Of a stretch of 64,000 bases of DNA, positions 8,725 to 16,821 are shown one piece after another (the first letter of the stretch is position 1; the number at the start of each line of letters is the position of its first letter). The DNA is from Planctomycetota bacterium (GTDB lineage Bacteria > Planctomycetota > UBA8742 > UBA2392): positions 443,694-507,693 of the forward strand of contig JAHBXZ010000001.1 in assembly GCA_019636215.1 (NCBI GenBank). The letters are read 5' to 3'. Under the pieces are notes generated by a model, which saw nothing but the letters and a program-made list of their open reading frames with translations, did not search any database and was not told where the DNA came from. The position numbers were made by a program, and so were the translations under genes.

Positions 8725-10086
8725 CTAAAGCACGGCCACCAGGTCGGCCTTGGTAAGGATGCCCCAGTCACCGCTGGCACGCTGGATCAAAGCCGCATGG
8801 GGCGCGTGGTCGACGATTTTCAGCAGTTCGGAAACCGTGACTTCTTCGTGGGCCACCGGCAGCGGGTCGCCCATCACTTCGCGCACCTTGATCTGGTCAA
8901 GTTTGCGGCCGTCCAGCAGCAGCTTCAGTAACTGGCCGTCATACAGCGCGCCCACGGGCTTGCCGTTTTCCAGCACCGGGATCTGCGAAAGGTCGAGTGT
9001 CTTGACGTGCACCATGACTTCGGACAACTGCTGGTCCGGTTCGGCCGTGACCAGCTTGCGCCCGCGCTGGCGCAGCAGGATCTCGCCGGCGGTGACGTCG
9101 CTGCGTTCCAGAAAGCCGTTGTCGCGCATCCAGTCATCGCTGTACATCTTGGACAGGTAACGGTCGCCGACGTCACACAGAAACACCACCGGCATGGCGT
9201 CTTTGCCCGCCGGGTGCTGGCGCAGGTACTTCAACGCGCCGGCCAGGTTGTTGCCGCTGCTGCCCCCGGTGAAGATGGCCTCCATGCGCACCAGCTTGCG
9301 CGCGGCCAGGTAGCTTTCGCGGTCGGTTACGTTGACCACGTCGTCAATGTGATCAAAGCTGATCGTACCGGGGATGTAATCCAGGCCGATGCCTTCCACC
9401 GTGTAGCTGCGCGGGGCGGCCTTGGCGTTGCGGTCGCGGAAGTACGGGCCGTAAAAGCTGCCGTCGGGGTCGCACAGGACGACCTTGATGTTCGGGTTCT
9501 TTTCTTTCAGGTACTTGCCCACGCCACTGATCGTTCCGCCGGTGCCCGCGCCCGCAAAAAAGTGCGTCAGCTTGCCTTCGGTCTGCTCATAGATTTCGCG
9601 CGCCGTGGTCTCGTAGTGCACAATCGGGTTGGCCTGGTTTTCAAACTGGCCAGCAAACCAGCCGCCGGGCGTTTCCTTGGCAATGCGCTTGGCCACGTTG
9701 GCGTAATGCAACGGGCTGGTTTTGTCCACCGCCGTGGGCGTGACAATCACCTTGGCGCCATAGGCGCGCAGCAGATCAATCTTTTCTTTGCTCATTTTGT
9801 CGGGCAGACAAAACACGCACTTGTAGCCCATGGTGTTGGCCGCAATCGCAAGGCCCAGGCCCGTGTTACCGGCCGTGCCCTCGGTAATGGTGCCGCCGGG
9901 CTTCAGCAGGCCTTTGGCTTCGGCATCACGGATCATGGCGATGCCGATGCGGTCCTTGACTGACCCGCCAGGGTTCAGGTGATCCAGCTTGGCCAGCAGA
10001 GTGCAACCAAGGCCGTCGGAGAGCCGGTTCAGCTGGACCATCGGCGTGTGGCCAATGCAGTCAAGGATCGAGTTCTGAATGTCCAT
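8725..10086 (-). CDS. Cystathionine beta-synthase with C-terminal CBS pair
   Basis: A 453-residue PLP enzyme that condenses serine (or O-acetylserine) with homocysteine in transsulfuration. The catalytic core (about 1-320) has NPGGSVKDR with the Schiff-base K44, EGTAGNTGLGLA for substrate carboxylate and GAGTGGTISG for the PLP phosphate. The C-terminus (about 335-453) holds two CBS motifs (VMVHVKTLDLSQIPVLENG and REVMGDPLPVAHEEVTVSEL). No haem-binding N-terminal extension. The start at 10086 was chosen because upstream codons read through a heptamer-repeat spacer. Cysteine synthase with CBS domains is the alternative reading, since the two families share the core. Confidence 0.88.
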   Translation of the reverse strand: MDIQNSILDCIGHTPMVQLNRLSDGLGCTLLAKLDHLNPGGSVKDRIGIAMIRDAEAKGLLKPGGTITEGTAGNTGLGLAIAANTMGYKCVFCLPDKMSKEKIDLLRAYGAKVIVTPTAVDKTSPLHYANVAKRIAKETPGGWFAGQFENQANPIVHYETTAREIYEQTEGKLTHFFAGAGTGGTISGVGKYLKEKNPNIKVVLCDPDGSFYGPYFRDRNAKAAPRSYTVEGIGLDYIPGTISFDHIDDVVNVTDRESYLAARKLVRMEAIFTGGSSGNNLAGALKYLRQHPAGKDAMPVVFLCDVGDRYLSKMYSDDWMRDNGFLERSDVTAGEILLRQRGRKLVTAEPDQQLSEVMVHVKTLDLSQIPVLENGKPVGALYDGQLLKLLLDGRKLDQIKVREVMGDPLPVAHEEVTVSELLKIVDHAPHAALIQRASGDWGILTKADLVAVL

Positions 10087-10099
10087 GGAAGGTCCTGTG

Positions 10100-10127
10100 T
10101 GCGAAGTGCGAAGTTCGAGGTGCGAAG
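10100..10127. repeat. Degenerate heptamer array, left arm beside the four-helix-bundle gene
   Basis: Four 7-bp units in direct order: TGCGAAG, TGCGAAG, TTCGAGG, TGCGAAG. The array ends at the stop codon of the four-helix-bundle gene. It is matched by an inverse-orientation arm at 10591-10625. Confidence 0.85.
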
Positions 10128-10514
10128 TCATTGTGAGCCGGCGGCTCCCTTACCCCGCCTCAGGTACGTCGTGAGTCCGGCTGCCAGCGCCAGGACGTCC
10201 CTTGCCAGTCCATAAAGCTGGTCAAATCGTGCCTGGTCGATCAGCTTGAAGTCCAGCACGTTGTACAACAGGGACTGTATCTCTGTTGCCGAACCACGCG
10301 ATACATCCAGAAACCGCGCAAAGTCTGCATCGGTCTTGCGGCCGAATCCTTCGGCGATGTTCGCACCGATGGAAATGCCGGCCCGGATCAGCTGATCTTT
10401 GATGGTGAACTGCCGGCGAAACGCGGGCTGATTGCAGGTCACAAACAACTCGCGGGCAAGGTCCCGCGCCTTCTGCCAGGCCTGGATGTCTTCAAAGCGC
10501 GTGAACGCCGCCAT
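10128..10514 (-). CDS. Four-helix-bundle protein (S23 / 23S-rRNA IVP family)
   Basis: A 128-residue protein with the family signature: FEDIQAWQKARDLARELF, then IRAGISIGANIAEGFGRKT, then SRGSATEIQSLL and a final long helix. Relatives form pentameric four-helix barrels and include the Avd accessory protein of diversity-generating retroelements; the role of this free-standing branch is not established. The ATG at 10514 gives the standard N-terminus. The gene is bracketed by inverted arrays of 7-bp units (10100-10127 and 10591-10625), suggesting that gene and repeats form one unit. No target rRNA or DGR reverse transcriptase lies nearby. Confidence 0.92.
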   Translation of the reverse strand: MAAFTRFEDIQAWQKARDLARELFVTCNQPAFRRQFTIKDQLIRAGISIGANIAEGFGRKTDADFARFLDVSRGSATEIQSLLYNVLDFKLIDQARFDQLYGLARDVLALAAGLTTYLRRGKGAAGSQ

Positions 10515-10590
10515 TTCGGCCTCCAACCAAAGTCTTCGGAGGTTCAACTTGCCCCATGGCGGGCAAGACAACGAGATCTCGGCCCAGCCG

Positions 10591-10625
10591 CTGACCTCGC
10601 ACTTCAGACCACGCACTTCGCACCA
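10591..10625. repeat. Degenerate heptamer array, right arm beside the four-helix-bundle gene
   Basis: Five 7-bp units: CTGACCT, CGCACTT, CAGACCA, CGCACTT, CGCACCA. Reverse-complemented (AAGTGCG) they match the left arm, so the four-helix-bundle gene lies between inverted arrays. Confidence 0.8.
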
Positions 10626-10643
10626 GCCGCGCTAAGCGCGGCT
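10625..10643. repeat. REP-like palindrome at the macro gene stop
   Basis: AGCCGCGC, TAA, GCGCGGCT: an 8-bp perfect stem with a 3-nt loop overlapping the macro-domain gene stop codon. It may help end the transcript; no T-run follows. Confidence 0.6.
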
Positions 10644-11151
10644 ACACCTGCTTCAGGCACTCTTCAAACACGCGCATCATGGTTTTGTCGGGCAGGAAGA
10701 ACGTAACTTCCTCAACGGTGCTTTCGCGTGGGTCGTGGCGCAGGCATTCACTCAGCAGCAGTTCGGCCACGCGCTTGATCGGCACCTGGCTGGTGGCCAT
10801 GCCGATGGGTGGAATCGCTACCGTGCGCGCGCCGATTTCGGCCGCGCGTTTGAGTGAACTGCGCAGGCTGTTGACGATGCTGTCTTCGGTGCTGCGCTGG
10901 TCGTAATCCATGCTGGCGGCATGGATCACCCAGCGGGCCTTGAGGTCGCCGGCGTCGGTGACCACGGCCTCGCCGAGGTCCAGCTTTCCGATTGCCAGGC
11001 ACTGGCGAATGATATCGGTATCCACGACCGGCCCCAGGCTGCAGTGGGCCTCAGGCGCGAAAATCAGGTCGTTGTTGATCTCGCTGACAATGGCGTCGGC
11101 CTCGGCGGCTTTGACCTTGCCCAGCTTGAGTTTGATGTGGTCCTTGTTCAT
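10642..11151 (-). CDS. Macro-domain protein
   Basis: A 169-residue protein with a single macro fold, a module that binds ADP-ribose or hydrolyses its esters. Visible elements are the first strands (IKLKLGKVKAAEADAIVSEINNDL), KLDLGEAVVTDAGDLKARWVIHAAS and ARTVAIPPIGMATSQVP, equivalent to the usual GxAxxT..LKxxxVIHAVGP and SIAFPxIGxGxxG segments. The Gly-rich loop after strand 2 (GGGVAGAI in many members) is replaced by EAHCSLGPVVD, so the nucleotide site may be altered. The ATG at 11151 was chosen by homology. It is transcribed away from the HAD phosphatase gene. Confidence 0.82.
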   Translation of the reverse strand: MNKDHIKLKLGKVKAAEADAIVSEINNDLIFAPEAHCSLGPVVDTDIIRQCLAIGKLDLGEAVVTDAGDLKARWVIHAASMDYDQRSTEDSIVNSLRSSLKRAAEIGARTVAIPPIGMATSQVPIKRVAELLLSECLRHDPRESTVEEVTFFLPDKTMMRVFEECLKQV

Positions 11152-11285
11152 CCCGGCCTTCCTCTGTGGGGCGCCCCTTATACGGGTTAACGCCGAAGGC
11201 GAAAGCGGCCATCTTGCCCGGATGACATTTGCGTGCGACAACGCCGCGCGCTGGCGCTTGGGGCTTGGGTTTGCAATATGCGCCT

Positions 11286-11840
11286 ATGGCTCGACGCGCT
11301 GTGTTCCTGGACCGTGATGGCACGATCAACAAACAGGTCGGCTATTGCGGCGACCCCAAGCAGATTCAACTGCTGTCCGGCGCGGCACAAGCCGTGCGGC
11401 GCTTCAACGAGCTGAATCTTCTGGCCATCGTTGTCACCAACCAGAGCGCCGTGGCCCGCGGCCTGATCACCGAGGACCAGGTGCGGCGCGTGAACAGCGA
11501 AGTTGCGCTGCAGGTGGCGCGCGAAAGCGGCGGGCGGTTTGACGCGTTTTACTACGCCCCGTTTCACCCCACAGAAGGCAACGACCCGCGCTATCGCAGT
11601 GACAGCGACTGGCGCAAACCCGGCGGCGGCATGTTGCGCGAGGCCGCCCGCGAATTCGGCCTTGACCTGTCAACGTGCTTTATGGTGGGCGACGCCGACA
11701 TTGACCACCAGGCCGCCAAGGACGCGCACCCGAGCATCCTTACCTTCCAGGTGCCCAGCGAATACGCCAGCGGCAAAGCCGATCACAACGTCCACAGCCT
11801 GGGCCACGCCGCCGAACTGATTGCCGCGCTGGTGGCCTGA
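11286..11840 (+). CDS. HAD phosphatase, GmhB/HisB-N type
   Basis: A 184-residue HAD hydrolase close to D-glycero-D-manno-heptose-1,7-bisphosphate 7-phosphatase, which acts in LPS-heptose synthesis. Motif I is FLDRDGTIN (both Asp near residues 8 and 10), motif II VVTNQSA, the basic residue is in WRKPGGGML, and motif IV is MVGDADIDHQAA. The usual zinc loop (CPH..C.C before the RKP) is replaced by APFHPTEGNDPRYRSDSDW, which lacks the cysteines. The sugar specificity is therefore open; histidinol-phosphatase is the alternative. The start gives the canonical N-terminus 3-4 residues before motif I. Confidence 0.82.
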   Translation: MARRAVFLDRDGTINKQVGYCGDPKQIQLLSGAAQAVRRFNELNLLAIVVTNQSAVARGLITEDQVRRVNSEVALQVARESGGRFDAFYYAPFHPTEGNDPRYRSDSDWRKPGGGMLREAAREFGLDLSTCFMVGDADIDHQAAKDAHPSILTFQVPSEYASGKADHNVHSLGHAAELIAALVA

Positions 11841-11909
11841 CGCGGGCACGCGGAAATAGCCCTGCCCGCAGCGGCGTTGATGACTCTGCAAGTCATTTGC
11901 GGAGAGATC

Positions 11910-12806
11910 ATGGCTGCCCTTGCGGCGTTTTCCAAAGAGCTTCAGGAACTGGTTTCGCGCACCGCGCCCAGCGTTGTCAGCGTTGAGCACGGGCGCGGCC
12001 ATGGCTCGGGCTTTGTGCTGGCGGCCGATGGTTACATTCTGACTAACGCCCACGTGGTGGACGGCGCGGCCAATGTGCGCGTCAGCTTTGAGGACGGCTC
12101 GCACGCACAGGCCACCGTGGCCGGGCGCGACGAACGCACCGACCTTGCCTTGGTGCGTGTGCCCAACACCGGCCTGCCGGCCCTGGCGCTGGCTGCGAGT
12201 GACAGTGTGCGCGTAGGCCAGCTTGCGCTGGCAATCGGCAACCCACTTGGCTTTCAGCGTTCGGTGGCGCTGGGCGTGGTCAGCGCAATCGACCGCACAC
12301 TCAACGGGCAGCAGCAACTGTTTGAAGGCCTGATCCAGACCGACGCCGCGATCAACCCCGGCAACAGTGGCGGGCCGCTGGTCAACATGGCCGGCGAAGT
12401 GATCGGCGTGAACACGGCGATCATTCCCTTTGCCCAGGGCATCGGGTTTGCCGTGCCGGCGCAGACCGCAAGCTGGGTGGCGGCAATCTTGATCCGCGAC
12501 GGCCGAGTATCACGCCCTGTGCTGGGCGTGTTCGGCGCGGGCGTGGAACTGAACGCCCTGCAACGCAGCGAAGCCGGCGTGGACCGCGCCCTGCGCATCT
12601 TTCGGGTGGCCGAAGACGGCGCGGCGCGCAAGGCCGACATCCGCGAAGGCGACCTGCTGCTGCGTGCCGGCGACCAACCTCTGCGCACGGTGGATGATCT
12701 CTCGCGGGCCATGGTGCTGGGTGGCGGCAGCGAAATGACCGTCACGCTGCTGCGCGAAGGCATGCCGTTGCAGCGCATTGTGAAGCCGGGACCGGCGTTG
12801 CCATAG
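11910..12806 (+). CDS. HtrA/DegP-like serine protease with one PDZ domain, no signal peptide
   Basis: A 298-residue S1C protease. The triad is visible as H48 in TNAHVV, D78 in RTDLALV and S153 in GNSGGPL. One PDZ domain follows (about 205-295, REGDLLLRAGDQPLRTVDDL). GGAGAG stands 4 bases before the chosen ATG. The N-terminus (MAALAAFSKELQELVSRTAPSV) is not a signal peptide, unlike periplasmic DegP/DegS, so it probably acts in the cytoplasm unless exported another way. It follows the HAD phosphatase gene by about 70 bp on the same strand. Confidence 0.9.
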   Translation: MAALAAFSKELQELVSRTAPSVVSVEHGRGHGSGFVLAADGYILTNAHVVDGAANVRVSFEDGSHAQATVAGRDERTDLALVRVPNTGLPALALAASDSVRVGQLALAIGNPLGFQRSVALGVVSAIDRTLNGQQQLFEGLIQTDAAINPGNSGGPLVNMAGEVIGVNTAIIPFAQGIGFAVPAQTASWVAAILIRDGRVSRPVLGVFGAGVELNALQRSEAGVDRALRIFRVAEDGAARKADIREGDLLLRAGDQPLRTVDDLSRAMVLGGGSEMTVTLLREGMPLQRIVKPGPALP

Positions 12807-12878
12807 ACCGGCACCGGGCTCCGCACATTCTATTTGGCGATGGTCGATCCATGTGGGACACTGAACGTGGAGGCCCCC

Positions 12879-13229
12879 ATGGCATATGTGTTTGTCGGTC
12901 TGCCCGCAGACTCCAGCGATCTTGAAACCCTGCACGGATACGTCGTGGCCCGCCGCGGGCGCAAGCCCGTGGGGGCGGCGCTGCCACCCCGCGAGGCCTA
13001 CGACCCCTGGGCCGAGCCCGACGAGCTGGAACTCGCCTATGCCGCGGCCAGCTATCAGCGGCCGGCTGTTGCGGCTCGCCCGGCGGCGGCACCCGCGCCG
13101 CGACGCGCCAGGCCAGTGGCCCGGCGCTTTGGAAACCCGTTTCCGGCCACGGGCGCGCTGGCATCGCTGCTGATTGTGCCGGGGGTTTGTTTCGGCCTGG
13201 TCAGGTTGATCGGCCTGATCCCGATGTAG
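12879..13229 (+). CDS. Small tail-anchored hypothetical protein
   Basis: A 116-residue protein: a small N-terminal domain (MAYVFVGLPADSSDLETLHGYV), a Pro/Ala/Arg-rich linker (about 60-95) and one hydrophobic helix at the C-terminus (about 93-113). GTGGAGG lies 5 bases before the ATG. No recognisable family. It precedes the PLP-enzyme gene by 9 bp and is probably cotranscribed with it. Confidence 0.6.
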   Translation: MAYVFVGLPADSSDLETLHGYVVARRGRKPVGAALPPREAYDPWAEPDELELAYAAASYQRPAVAARPAAAPAPRRARPVARRFGNPFPATGALASLLIVPGVCFGLVRLIGLIPM

Positions 13230-13238
13230 AACAGCGGC

Positions 13239-14315
13239 ATGAACGCGCCCGAAGCCACCACGCCGCACGGCCTGTTGCAGTTTTTGCCGGGCTTGCGCCT
13301 GCCTTTGGCGGCGCTCGGGCAGTACCCCACGCCGGTGCAGCACCTGCCGGGGCTGGGCGATGTGTGGGCCAAGCGCGAGGATCAAAGTTCGGCGGTGTAC
13401 GGCGGCAACAAGGTGCGCACCCTGGAGACGCTGTTGGCCGCGGCGCTGGCAGGGGGGCGAGGCAAAGTGGTCGCGCTGGGTTCCTACGGAAGCAATCATG
13501 CCGTGGCCGCCATCCTGCACGGCAAGCGGCTGGGCCTTCAAACCGATGCCCTGTTGTTTCCGCAGCCTGCCACGCCGGTTGCGGCCGAGAACCTTCGCGT
13601 GACGATCAGCCACGCCGCGCGCGTGACCACCCTGCGCAGCATTGCCACGTTTCCACTGCAGGCGTGGCTGCGATATCGCCGCAACGACAGTTATGTAATG
13701 GCCCCCGGCGGCGCTGTGCCCCTGGGCGCACTGGGCCACGCGGGCGCGGCGCTGGAGCTTGCGGCGCAGGTGCGTCAGGGGCTGCTGCCCGCGCCCGCGC
13801 ACATTGTGCTGGCCGCAGGCAGCACCTGCACTTCGGCGGGCCTGCTGGCGGGGCTGCTGCTGGCAAAGCACCTGGGACTGTGGCCCGGCGAGTTGCCCCG
13901 GGTTCAGGCCGTGCCGGTTACGCCATGGCCGGTCACGGCGCGCTTTCGCATTGCAGGCCTGGCGCGGCGCACACTGGCGGAGCTTGCCGCCAGGGGCGGG
14001 CCTGACCTGTCGGGGCAAGACCCGGGAATGCTGCTGGTACTGCGCGGCGGATACCTTGGCTGGGGCTACGGGCGGCCTACGCGCTCCGGCATAGAGGCCG
14101 CGGCCAGTTTCATGCTGCACGGCGGGCCACCGCTGGACACGACGTACGCCAACAAGTCCGGTGCGGCGCTGCTTGACCGCAGGCGGCAGCTGCAGGGCCC
14201 GGTGCTGTACTGGTCGACCAAAAGCTCGGTTCCCCTGCCCCCCGACGACCCTGAGAAACTGGCCAATGCCCCCGCCCATGTGCGCCGCTGGCTGCGCCGG
14301 TGTGTGCCGGGGTAG
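13239..14315 (+). CDS. PLP-dependent enzyme, ACC deaminase/D-cysteine desulfhydrase family
   Basis: A 358-residue fold-type II PLP enzyme. DVWAKREDQSSAVYGGNKVRTLE contains the lysine (GGNKVR) that binds PLP; VVALGSYGSNHAVAAI binds the substrate carboxylate and LAAGSTCTSAGLLAGL the cofactor phosphate. Members deaminate 1-aminocyclopropane-1-carboxylate or split D-cysteine; substrate cannot be assigned from sequence here. It is the last gene of a short plus-strand run. Confidence 0.85.
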   Translation: MNAPEATTPHGLLQFLPGLRLPLAALGQYPTPVQHLPGLGDVWAKREDQSSAVYGGNKVRTLETLLAAALAGGRGKVVALGSYGSNHAVAAILHGKRLGLQTDALLFPQPATPVAAENLRVTISHAARVTTLRSIATFPLQAWLRYRRNDSYVMAPGGAVPLGALGHAGAALELAAQVRQGLLPAPAHIVLAAGSTCTSAGLLAGLLLAKHLGLWPGELPRVQAVPVTPWPVTARFRIAGLARRTLAELAARGGPDLSGQDPGMLLVLRGGYLGWGYGRPTRSGIEAAASFMLHGGPPLDTTYANKSGAALLDRRRQLQGPVLYWSTKSSVPLPPDDPEKLANAPAHVRRWLRRCVPG

Positions 14316-14449
14316 CGTCATATCTGTTCATGTTTCAAAGACTTAGGCCCGTCAGTGCGAGAGATGTTGAACCTGGGGATGGCAATTGACGTTCTACTAT
14401 GGGTAACATTTCACCGGATGCTGGGCTGCGTCCCAACTGGAGTTCCTTC

Positions 14450-15268
14450 ATGCACCGCAAACTGCTTGTTGCTGCCGCAGCCTTGATCGCCTGCATTGGC
14501 GTTCAGACTGCGCTTCCACGTACGGCCTTCGGCTGAGGTTCCTGAGCAACAGGAAACCCGGCCGGTGCGGCCAAGACATGAGGCCAGCAGGAACGCGGCG
14601 GCGCCGCGTCGATCAGCTGGCAGGACCCAAGCGAAGACCTGCTGAAGCAAGCGCGCGAGAAATCGCAGGTCGTTGTTCTGTATTTCGGTAATCGCCTCAA
14701 GACCAGCGACTGGCTGGCCGAGACTGACCTGGGCGAACTGGCCGCGGCCGAGACAGTCATCGGTATCCGCGTGACCAAGCCCGAGGAGCCGCAGGAGCTG
14801 GCCAAGTCGCGGGTACCGGCCAGCCGGCTGGCGGCGGCGGACCTCTGGTCGGCCTATGCGGTAAAGGATGCCGACGTTTTCGTTGTCTGCGACAAATTCG
14901 GCAACGAGTACCGCCGCACCACCAAGAAGGAACTGGCCGAGCTGGTAAAGGCCGTAGGCAAGCACTTCCGCGAACAGCGTGTCACGTTGAAGGAACACGT
15001 CGCGACCGCAACCACCGCTCGCGAAGCCGGCAAGACCGCCGACGCGATCGCTGCCCTGCACAAGGCCTTCAAGCTTGACCTTGTGGGCTACGAAGAAGCC
15101 GAGTCCGCCATCAAACTGTACCGCGATGTACTGGCCGACGGCCGCAAACAGCTTGCCGCCGCCGGGAAAGACGCGGGCAAGCTGGCCGACCTCGGCAAGC
15201 AGTTTGCCGGCACAGACCTCGAGGCCGAAGTCAACGAGGCCATCAAGAAGTCCGGCGCCAGCGGTTGA
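14450..15268 (+). pseudogene. Secreted thioredoxin-like protein with three in-frame TGA codons
   Basis: An intact signal peptide (MHRKLLVAAAALIACIGVQT, with GGAG upstream of the ATG) is followed, in the same frame, by TGA at 14534, 14543 and 14579. An open stretch of 228 codons then encodes a thioredoxin-like domain (ISWQDPSEDLLKQAREKSQVVVLYFGN) and a helical tail. No CxxC is present. Between the stops the frame reads as a Gly/Ala/Ser-rich linker. The next frame is also open across the gap, so a pair of compensating indels is possible too. Elsewhere in the window TGA acts as a normal stop. Decay, sequencing error, frameshifting or recoding cannot be separated here; a downstream restart at GTG or ATG could give a cytosolic fragment. 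Confidence 0.6.
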
Positions 15269-15296
15269 TTCCAGCCAGGTGCGGAGCAAGCTATGA

Positions 15297-15326
15297 CGCA
15301 GGGACAGGGAATGCCCTGTCCCTGCG
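15297..15326 (+). terminator. Strong hairpin after the thioredoxin-like gene
   Basis: CGCAGGGACAGGG pairs perfectly with CCCTGTCCCTGCG around AATG. No T-run follows, so it is either a factor-dependent terminator, an mRNA 3' stabiliser or a leader structure of the cytochrome gene 14 bp downstream. Confidence 0.55.
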
Positions 15327-15340
15327 CTGTTGAGGGCAAC

Positions 15341-16189
15341 ATGAGACGTCTACTTCTGTTGTTGCTGGCTGCTATCTCGATCGGGTTTGCCGCGGCGGCC
15401 TGTTCTCCGGCTGCTTCCAACAACCAGGCCCCCGAACCCAAGGGGCCGTCCGCAAGCTGGGACGACCAGAGCGACCCCGACTGGCGCTACCGCAGCCAGT
15501 TCAAAGCATCCATGCGGCACATGTGGATCTACGCAAACCGCATTGTCAGCGCCGGGCGCGGCGACAAGCGCCCCACATACGACGAAATCTGGCCTGCCGC
15601 CGCCGACATCCAGCGGCGCGCCCGCATGGCGGCAAGTTTCTGGAATGCCGTCAGCAAAGCCACCGACAGCCTTCAGATGGCCATGGACGACGACGACCGA
15701 CCCGGTGCCAATGAGGAGTTTCGTGCCGTCGGCGCAGCCTGCGATGGGTGTCATATGGCGACTTGGTCGCCCTATTACCTGCATGTCACGCCCAGCACCG
15801 TTGAGGCCTGGAAGAACAACCGCACCAAGCTGGGCATGGAAATGGAGCACGACGACAACCCGCCGCCGGAGTTTCCCAACCGTGTGCTGATGCAGGGCCT
15901 GTGGAAGAACTACCAGGCCGCACAACTGGCGCTGCAGGACTGGAAGAAGCCGCAGGTCGCCGCGGAACTTAAGCAGATGGCCGATGTATCGCGCAACCAG
16001 GCGCAACTGTGGGGCCAGGTGGCTGACAACGCCGAGAAACTGGTCGAGCTTGCCCGGGCACAGAAACGCGCCGGCATGCCTGAGGCCTACACCGCCATGA
16101 CCAACGCTTGCCGGGCCTGCCACGCGGCCTGGGCCGGGCCGGAAAGGCCGATCCACAACCCGATGCCCTGGGACGGCCCGCTGGATTAG
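15341..16189 (+). CDS. Di-haem c-type cytochrome lipoprotein
   Basis: A 282-residue exported protein. MRRLLLLLLAAISIGFAAAAC is a lipoprotein signal with the lipidated cysteine at position 21. Two haem c sites, C134-DGCH and C257-RACH, each end a helical domain, as in cytochrome c'/c-556 (haem motif near the domain C-terminus), so this looks like a tandem of two four-helix cytochrome domains. It is membrane-tethered in the periplasm and probably transfers electrons. The chosen ATG gives the clean lipoprotein signal; further upstream codons read the hairpin. Confidence 0.85.
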   Translation: MRRLLLLLLAAISIGFAAAACSPAASNNQAPEPKGPSASWDDQSDPDWRYRSQFKASMRHMWIYANRIVSAGRGDKRPTYDEIWPAAADIQRRARMAASFWNAVSKATDSLQMAMDDDDRPGANEEFRAVGAACDGCHMATWSPYYLHVTPSTVEAWKNNRTKLGMEMEHDDNPPPEFPNRVLMQGLWKNYQAAQLALQDWKKPQVAAELKQMADVSRNQAQLWGQVADNAEKLVELARAQKRAGMPEAYTAMTNACRACHAAWAGPERPIHNPMPWDGPLD

Positions 16190-16525
16190 CTGTTGCCGCG
16201 ACAGACGCACCGGGCCCGGTTGATCAAGTCTTGATTGCTCAAGATCGATCCGCGACTGTGCGCTGGTCTATCATGATGATTTCTGGAATGGCGAGTATCG
16301 ATCACCGACTGGGCTGTATAGGAAATGCACGAGGCGCTGGAATCGGCGCCACGTCTACGGTTGATGGTAATACCTGCGCGTAACCAGGTTGTTTCCCAGA
16401 AATCCGGCGGAACCAGAAGTTCTTAGGAAACCGCACGCAAACTTGTGCGTTCTTACAGTGTGCAAGGGTTTGCGTCGAAAGGCATGACAATTGCACCTGC
16501 CTGATGCATCCACACTGGAGCAGCC
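16190..16525. other. Intergenic region without visible gene
   Basis: 336 bp between the cytochrome and the small 83-residue protein. It has scattered A/T-rich patches but no ORF with family resemblance, no strong hairpin and no clear promoter that I can defend. The final bases supply the GGAG ribosome-binding site of the next gene. Confidence 0.5.
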
Positions 16526-16777
16526 ATGTTCGAGCAGGATGAAATGGACGACCGCGCGGTTGAAAAGATCACCCGGCGTTACGCGGGCCTTAAGCCCGGC
16601 GAAACGGCGCTGCGACTGCGCGAGAAGTACACGCGCCGTCGCGAGGCGATCCAGACCTTCACCGAGAAACTGGTGCGTGAGGGTTTTGTGGACGACGCCG
16701 AAGTGATGACGCTGCGCGCGATTGGCGTCTCGGACGAAGAAATCCAGGCGCTGGTCGAAAAGTACGGCGTGCGATAA
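16526..16777 (+). CDS. Small charged helical protein
   Basis: An 83-residue protein rich in Arg, Glu and Lys and predicted almost wholly helical. The final part (VDDAEVMTLRAIGVSDEEIQALVEKYGVR) resembles a short UBA- or SHOCT-like helical pair, but no family is certain. GGAG sits 7 bases before the ATG, and a strong terminator follows 52 bp after the stop, so it is probably a single-gene transcript. Confidence 0.6.
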   Translation: MFEQDEMDDRAVEKITRRYAGLKPGETALRLREKYTRRREAIQTFTEKLVREGFVDDAEVMTLRAIGVSDEEIQALVEKYGVR

Positions 16778-16821
16778 CGCCGTAACCGGGCTCAATGGAC
16801 GGCCGTTGCCGCCCGCCAGAT

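Noticed and set aside
10100..10625. Heptamer arrays as a CRISPR array
   Set aside because: Units are 7 bp, contiguous and degenerate, with no spacers and no cas genes.
14534..14581. Genome-wide reassignment of TGA
   Set aside because: Many neighbouring genes end at TGA in ATGA/GTGA overlaps, so TGA is a normal stop.
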